Below are positions 60,619 to 64,000 of a stretch of DNA of 64,000 bases, in pieces. Position 1 is the first letter of the stretch; each line of letters starts with the position of its first letter. A model generated the notes under the pieces. That model saw only the letters and a program-made list of their open reading frames with translations, was not told the DNA's origin and did not search any database. The stretch spans positions 186,001 through 250,000 of the forward strand of contig JABARE010000016.1 of NCBI GenBank assembly GCA_019187365.1. Reading direction: 5' to 3'. The translations under genes and the position numbers were made by a program. The stretch comes from Saprospiraceae bacterium (lineage in GTDB: Bacteria; Bacteroidota; Bacteroidia; Chitinophagales; Saprospiraceae).

Positions 60619-61864
60619 GACGGGTATTCAGCTCGCAGATTCGTACTATGACTTCAGCAGCACGTTGCATATCCTGTACTGAAACCCACTCCTTTTTGGA
60701 ATGGATGCCATATTCGCCCGCAAATAAATTAGGGCAAGGAAGCCCCATAAAGCTGAGTCTGCTGCCATCGGTTCCGCCCCGGATTGGATGCTTTTGCAGA
60801 GTCAGACCGGCTTCTTCTATGGCTCGTTCTGCAAGCTGCACCGCCAGAGGCTGGGCATCGAGGATCTCACGCATATTCCGGTATTGCTCGGTAACCTGAA
60901 ACGAAAAACGGCTATTAGGATATTTGCCTACTACTCGCGCCGCGAGTTTATTTAGGTAATCTTCATATTGTTTCAATGCAGCTGTGTCAAAGTCGCGAAT
61001 GATAAAATCGATGGTAGCCTTTTCCAGCGTTGCCGTCATTTTTGTTGGATGCACAAAGCCCAGACGACCCTCGGTTTTTTCCGGGATGAGATGCTCCTGG
61101 GGTAGGGATGCCACAATTTCCGAACTTATCTTGGCTGCATGTTCCATGCGTCCTGCGGCATAACCAGGGTGGGCGCTAACCCCATCAATGTTGATCTGAA
61201 CGGCATCCGCGGAAAAGGTCTCGTCTGACAGACTGCCCAGAGGTCCACCATCCAGTGTAAACCCGAAATCCGCTGCCAGCTTTTTCATGTCAACGCGATC
61301 TACCCCGCGCCCGATCTCCTCATCCGGGGTAAAGAGTATGCGTACATTGCCATGAGGAATTTCGGGATGACTTATTAAGTAGAGCACGGCTTCCATAATG
61401 GCGGCCACCCCGGCTTTGTCGTCTGCACCGAGAAGGGTGGTGCCGCTTGCGGTGATGATATCCTCACCCCTCTTGTTGCGCAGGTCCGGAAATTCAATGG
61501 GGTCTATTACGATGGAGAGATCGTCCGGAAGTGAAATCTGCTGCAATTGATAGTTTTTATGAATTAGGGGGATGACCCCACTTCCACTGCAATCAGGAGC
61601 CGTATCGACATGGGCACAAAGGCAAATCGAAGGTAGAATTTTGTTTACATTGGAAGGTAGGGTTGCGTATACATAACCGAAAGCATCTAGTTCCGCATCG
61701 TAGAGACCCGCATCCTGCAATTCCTTTAATAACAGGCGTGAAAGGTCGAGTTGCTTTTGGGTCGAAGGGATCGTTGTAGAAGCCGGATCAGACTGGGTGT
61801 CAATGCGCACGTAGCGCATAAACCGCTCGGCAATGCCCGTAAAAGAGGAAGAAATTTTATCCAT
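60611..61864 (-). CDS. pepT: Peptidase T (tripeptidase)
   Basis: 417 residues, M20 family. Zinc-binding His is in CLCAHVDTAPDCSG, the Asp bridge in TLLGADDKAGVAAIMEAV, and the catalytic and ligand glutamates in FTPDEEIGRGVD. The C-terminal GTDGSRLSFMGLPCPNLFAGEY is a family signature. PepT removes the N-terminal residue from tripeptides in the cytoplasm. It fits with the two peptidases near 2-6 kb as part of peptide nutrition. Co-transcribed with the LON-domain gene. Confidence 0.95.
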   Translation of the reverse strand: MDKISSSFTGIAERFMRYVRIDTQSDPASTTIPSTQKQLDLSRLLLKELQDAGLYDAELDAFGYVYATLPSNVNKILPSICLCAHVDTAPDCSGSGVIPLIHKNYQLQQISLPDDLSIVIDPIEFPDLRNKRGEDIITASGTTLLGADDKAGVAAIMEAVLYLISHPEIPHGNVRILFTPDEEIGRGVDRVDMKKLAADFGFTLDGGPLGSLSDETFSADAVQINIDGVSAHPGYAAGRMEHAAKISSEIVASLPQEHLIPEKTEGRLGFVHPTKMTATLEKATIDFIIRDFDTAALKQYEDYLNKLAARVVGKYPNSRFSFQVTEQYRNMREILDAQPLAVQLAERAIEEAGLTLQKHPIRGGTDGSRLSFMGLPCPNLFAGEYGIHSKKEWVSVQDMQRAAEVIVRICELNTRHG

Positions 61865-61921
61865 ATGTTAATAATGCGTTTGATTTCGGCCAATGCGGCC
61901 GGATTTTTGTTCTTATTGCAA

Positions 61922-61929
61922 CAAAGTTA
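61922..61929 (-). promoter_or_regulatory. Possible -7 box for pepT
   Basis: Read on the minus strand, TAACTTTG fits TANNTTTG, about 58 bases before the pepT start. No good -33 partner is visible, so support is weak. Confidence 0.4.
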
Positions 61930-61941
61930 ACAAAAACCATT

Positions 61942-63270
61942 ATGTCGTTTAATGTCCCGGAAGTTCAGGAAAAAAGGCTTGTGATCGTTGGAGCCGGGTT
62001 TGCAGGTTTCACTCTGGCTAACAAATTGAGAGGATCCGGGTTTCAGGTCGTGCTCATCGACCGAAACAATTTCCACCAGTTCCAGCCTTTGTACTACCAG
62101 GTTGCCATGTCAGGGCTGGAGCCAAGTTCAATATGTTTTCCGCTGCGAAAAAATTTCAGAAGTGATTCCCGGCTTTTGGTGCGCGTAGCCGAGATCACTT
62201 CAGTAGATACAGAGCAAAAACAAATACATTCAAATATTGGAGTTCTCAATTATGATATCCTGGTTATCGCTTCAGGTGCAACTACCAATTACTTTGGGAA
62301 CGATTCTTTTGCATCAAATTCTATTCCGTTAAAATCAGTCTCTGAGGCACTGTACTTGCGCAACAGGATACTTGAGGACCTTGAGCAGGCCGTTCTTGTT
62401 AGGGATGAGTCTAATAAGGATTTACTGATGGACATCGTAATTGTTGGAGGAGGTCCAACCGGGGTGGAATTGGCGGGGTCTTTGGCGGAGATGAAACGCC
62501 ACATCGTACCGAAAGATTATCCGGACCTGAATGCTGCTACCATGGATGTTCATCTCATCCAAAACACTGCTAGGCTGCTGAATGGTATGTCGGAAAAATC
62601 ATCACAAGTTGCGTTGGAGTATCTTAATAGAATGGGAGTCCATGTACACCTGAATACAATGGTGGAAAAAATTGAGTCCGAATCCGTATATTTGAATTCA
62701 GGAAAGGTTATCCCAACAAGGAAAGTCATATGGGCTGCCGGCGTTAAAGCGTCTCCTTTGCCTGGCCTCCCGGATCAGGCTTATCATAGAGATAGAAGAA
62801 TCGTCGTAGACGATCATTGTCGTGTGGCTGGAACGCACGATATCTTTTGCATCGGAGATGTGAGCTACTTCCCCTCCAAAGCATTTCCAAATGGATTGCC
62901 TGGTTTGGCACCCGTTGCAATGCAACAGGCTCGGTATCTCGCAAAATTGTTATTGCACCAAAAACAAAACCAAAAGCTTACACCATTCCGTTATCTCGAT
63001 AAAGGCCAGATGGCCACTATTGGCCGAAGCAAAGCAGTGCTGGATTTTGGAAGACTTCACCTGAGTGGTTTTTTAGCCTGGATGGTGTGGCTCTTTATCC
63101 ACATTTATTATCTCGTTGGTGTACGCAACAGGATTGTAGTTTTTATCAACTGGGTTTGGAGCTACCTATTCTACGATCAGGCTCTCCGCTTGAATATAAA
63201 ACCATATTCACCTGGAGCTCATAGCAATGAAGGGAAGAGATCAAATGACAGAAGCGGATCATCTGCTTGA
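61942..63270 (+). CDS. ndh: Type II NADH dehydrogenase-like flavoprotein
   Basis: 442 residues. FAD-binding VIVGAGFAGFTLANKL at about 13-28 and NAD-binding IVIVGGGPTGVELAGSL at about 165-182. An AAGVKASPL phrase is followed by IFCIGDVS near 305 (second FAD contact). A membrane-attached C-terminal amphipathic or hydrophobic tail follows (WMVWLFIHIYYLVGVRNRIVVFINW). NDH-2 passes electrons from NADH to quinone without proton pumping, which fits menaquinone use suggested by mqnB. The symbol is a family-level guess. It is closed by a strong terminator. Confidence 0.88.
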   Translation: MSFNVPEVQEKRLVIVGAGFAGFTLANKLRGSGFQVVLIDRNNFHQFQPLYYQVAMSGLEPSSICFPLRKNFRSDSRLLVRVAEITSVDTEQKQIHSNIGVLNYDILVIASGATTNYFGNDSFASNSIPLKSVSEALYLRNRILEDLEQAVLVRDESNKDLLMDIVIVGGGPTGVELAGSLAEMKRHIVPKDYPDLNAATMDVHLIQNTARLLNGMSEKSSQVALEYLNRMGVHVHLNTMVEKIESESVYLNSGKVIPTRKVIWAAGVKASPLPGLPDQAYHRDRRIVVDDHCRVAGTHDIFCIGDVSYFPSKAFPNGLPGLAPVAMQQARYLAKLLLHQKQNQKLTPFRYLDKGQMATIGRSKAVLDFGRLHLSGFLAWMVWLFIHIYYLVGVRNRIVVFINWVWSYLFYDQALRLNIKPYSPGAHSNEGKRSNDRSGSSA

Positions 63271-63300
63271 ATGAATTCAATTTCAGCAATTATGCCAAAT

Positions 63301-63342
63301 AAAAAGCCGCAACAGACACGGTAATCCCTGTTGCGGCTTTTT
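63301..63342. terminator. Strong bidirectional terminator
   Basis: A perfect 15-bp stem (63301-63315 with 63328-63342, G/C-rich centre GCCGCAACAG) has a 12-base loop and A- and T-tracts on its two sides. It lies between the convergent ndh and T9SS cargo genes. Confidence 0.92.
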
Positions 63343-63357
63343 ATTAACGTGATAGGT

Positions 63358-64000
63358 TCATCGTATGATGACCAGCGATTGAACGGACTTTCCGTTGCTG
63401 CTTTCAACCATTACCCGGTACACACCGGCAGTCTGCTGCAGGAAGGCCTGGCTATCAACCAGCATCTTATTGGTCGCTTCTTCAATTTGTTTTTCCCAAA
63501 TGAGTTCACCCAGGAGGTTGAATACTTTTACAGAACCGGTTTCAATTGGTTCAAAGAAAAGCAATTCAAATTGGCCGTTGTTCGGGTTGGGAACGATGCG
63601 GAATACCTCTCCCCAAGAAGGAGTGGGATCAATTTCTTCTCGATCGTCTTTTACCGTAATACCAGAATTTCCACCCCGGAGCTGCTCCGGGCAAGACTTG
63701 CAAGGACCGAGGAAGGTATTGGGACCCTGGTTGTTCTTGAAGTCGCTGTACCGGACACATTTTGTCGTGCAAACTCCATTCGTACCAATTTCAGCGATGT
63801 ACACGCGTTGCGGATTCGTGCCACACTTCCAGCTGGCTTTGATTTGCTTAAACTCTGGAGGATACTTGCAATCAGGCTTTCCATCGCCGTTTGCGTCTAC
63901 TGAATCGTCTCCCCCGGGACAAACATCACATACATCGATAACGCCATCGCAGTCAGTATCGGTGTAGTTCCTTATGGTCACCGTTGCGGTACAGGTCGAT
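63358..64000 (-). CDS. T9SS-secreted protein, 5' truncated, with thrombospondin type 3-like Ca-binding repeats
   Basis: The frame is open to the window edge, so the gene's start lies beyond base 64000; 214 residues are visible. The visible N-terminal part holds D-x-D-x-D/G calcium repeats (DTDCDGVIDVCDVCPGGDDSVDANGDGKPDCKYP) like thrombospondin type 3 or OmpA-linker segments. A short Cys-containing region follows. The last ~85 residues are a T9SS type A sorting domain (VPNPNNGQFELLF...VKVFNLLGELIWE...GVYRVMVESSNGKSVQSLVI). Probably a surface or secreted protein of unknown role. It ends near the strong terminator at 63301-63342. Confidence 0.88.
   Translation of the reverse strand, partial: STCTATVTIRNYTDTDCDGVIDVCDVCPGGDDSVDANGDGKPDCKYPPEFKQIKASWKCGTNPQRVYIAEIGTNGVCTTKCVRYSDFKNNQGPNTFLGPCKSCPEQLRGGNSGITVKDDREEIDPTPSWGEVFRIVPNPNNGQFELLFFEPIETGSVKVFNLLGELIWEKQIEEATNKMLVDSQAFLQQTAGVYRVMVESSNGKSVQSLVIIR

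Overview
The window reads as a chromosome piece of a Bacteroidota bacterium, most likely from the Saprospiria/Saprospiraceae side of the phylum (family placement is inference). Signs of this are a gliding-motility (CHU_C) C-terminal domain, several type IX secretion (T9SS) sorting domains, a PorV-like outer-membrane protein, an S46 dipeptidyl-peptidase, a futalosine-pathway gene (mqnB), a TonB receptor with a carboxypeptidase-like plug extension, and many -7 boxes of the Bacteroidota type TANNTTTG. Coding density is high and most genes are housekeeping or cell-envelope genes.

Layout. 1-7 kb: the end of a PKD/CHU_C surface protein, then a leftward block with a lipoprotein, DPP7-like S46 peptidase, M1 aminopeptidase and WbqC-like protein. 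7-12 kb: an unknown lipoprotein, chorismate synthase, an Ala/Lys-rich histone H1-like protein built on seven 45-bp repeats, and a helix-hairpin-helix/beta-barrel protein. 12-18.8 kb: tRNA-Arg(CCG), DUF983, the DUF2207/LemA pair, and a three-gene cassette (His/Cys-rich membrane protein, lipoprotein, TonB receptor) that looks like metal uptake. 19-24 kb: two paralogous secreted Cys-rich proteins on either side of an EamA transporter. 24-31 kb: S4 RNA-binding protein, PPK2, DUF58, thioredoxin, DUF3810, futalosine hydrolase, an outer-membrane protein and a HerA-like ATPase.

31-36 kb is the most unusual part. A 0.94-kb composite repeat is followed by a compact three-gene operon: a membrane-anchored TIR protein with a probable periplasmic C-terminal domain, an outer-membrane beta-barrel and a patatin-like phospholipase. 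A two-TM protein overlaps it tail to tail. TIR and patatin are known effector families in antiphage immunity, but I do not recognise this combination, so it is the main candidate for an undescribed system. It may instead be an envelope-stress system.

36-46 kb: thioredoxin-like protein, RibD, an atypical aquaporin, cysteine desulfurase, phosphoglucosamine mutase, PAP2 phosphatase, DUF6794 and topoisomerase I. 46-47 kb: a second composite of the same repeat family. 47-64 kb: lpxB/surE block, holA, alpha-2-macroglobulin plus PBP1C, PorV-like protein, LON-domain protein, peptidase T, NDH-2, and the end of another T9SS cargo protein.

The repeat family is the second striking signal. Its conserved core is bounded by arms whose sequence changes from copy to copy while left and right arms stay reverse-complementary. 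The arms are therefore kept by pairing, as in a structured RNA or a cruciform-recognised mobile element.

All functional calls come from reading the sequence and remembered family motifs; no database search was run.
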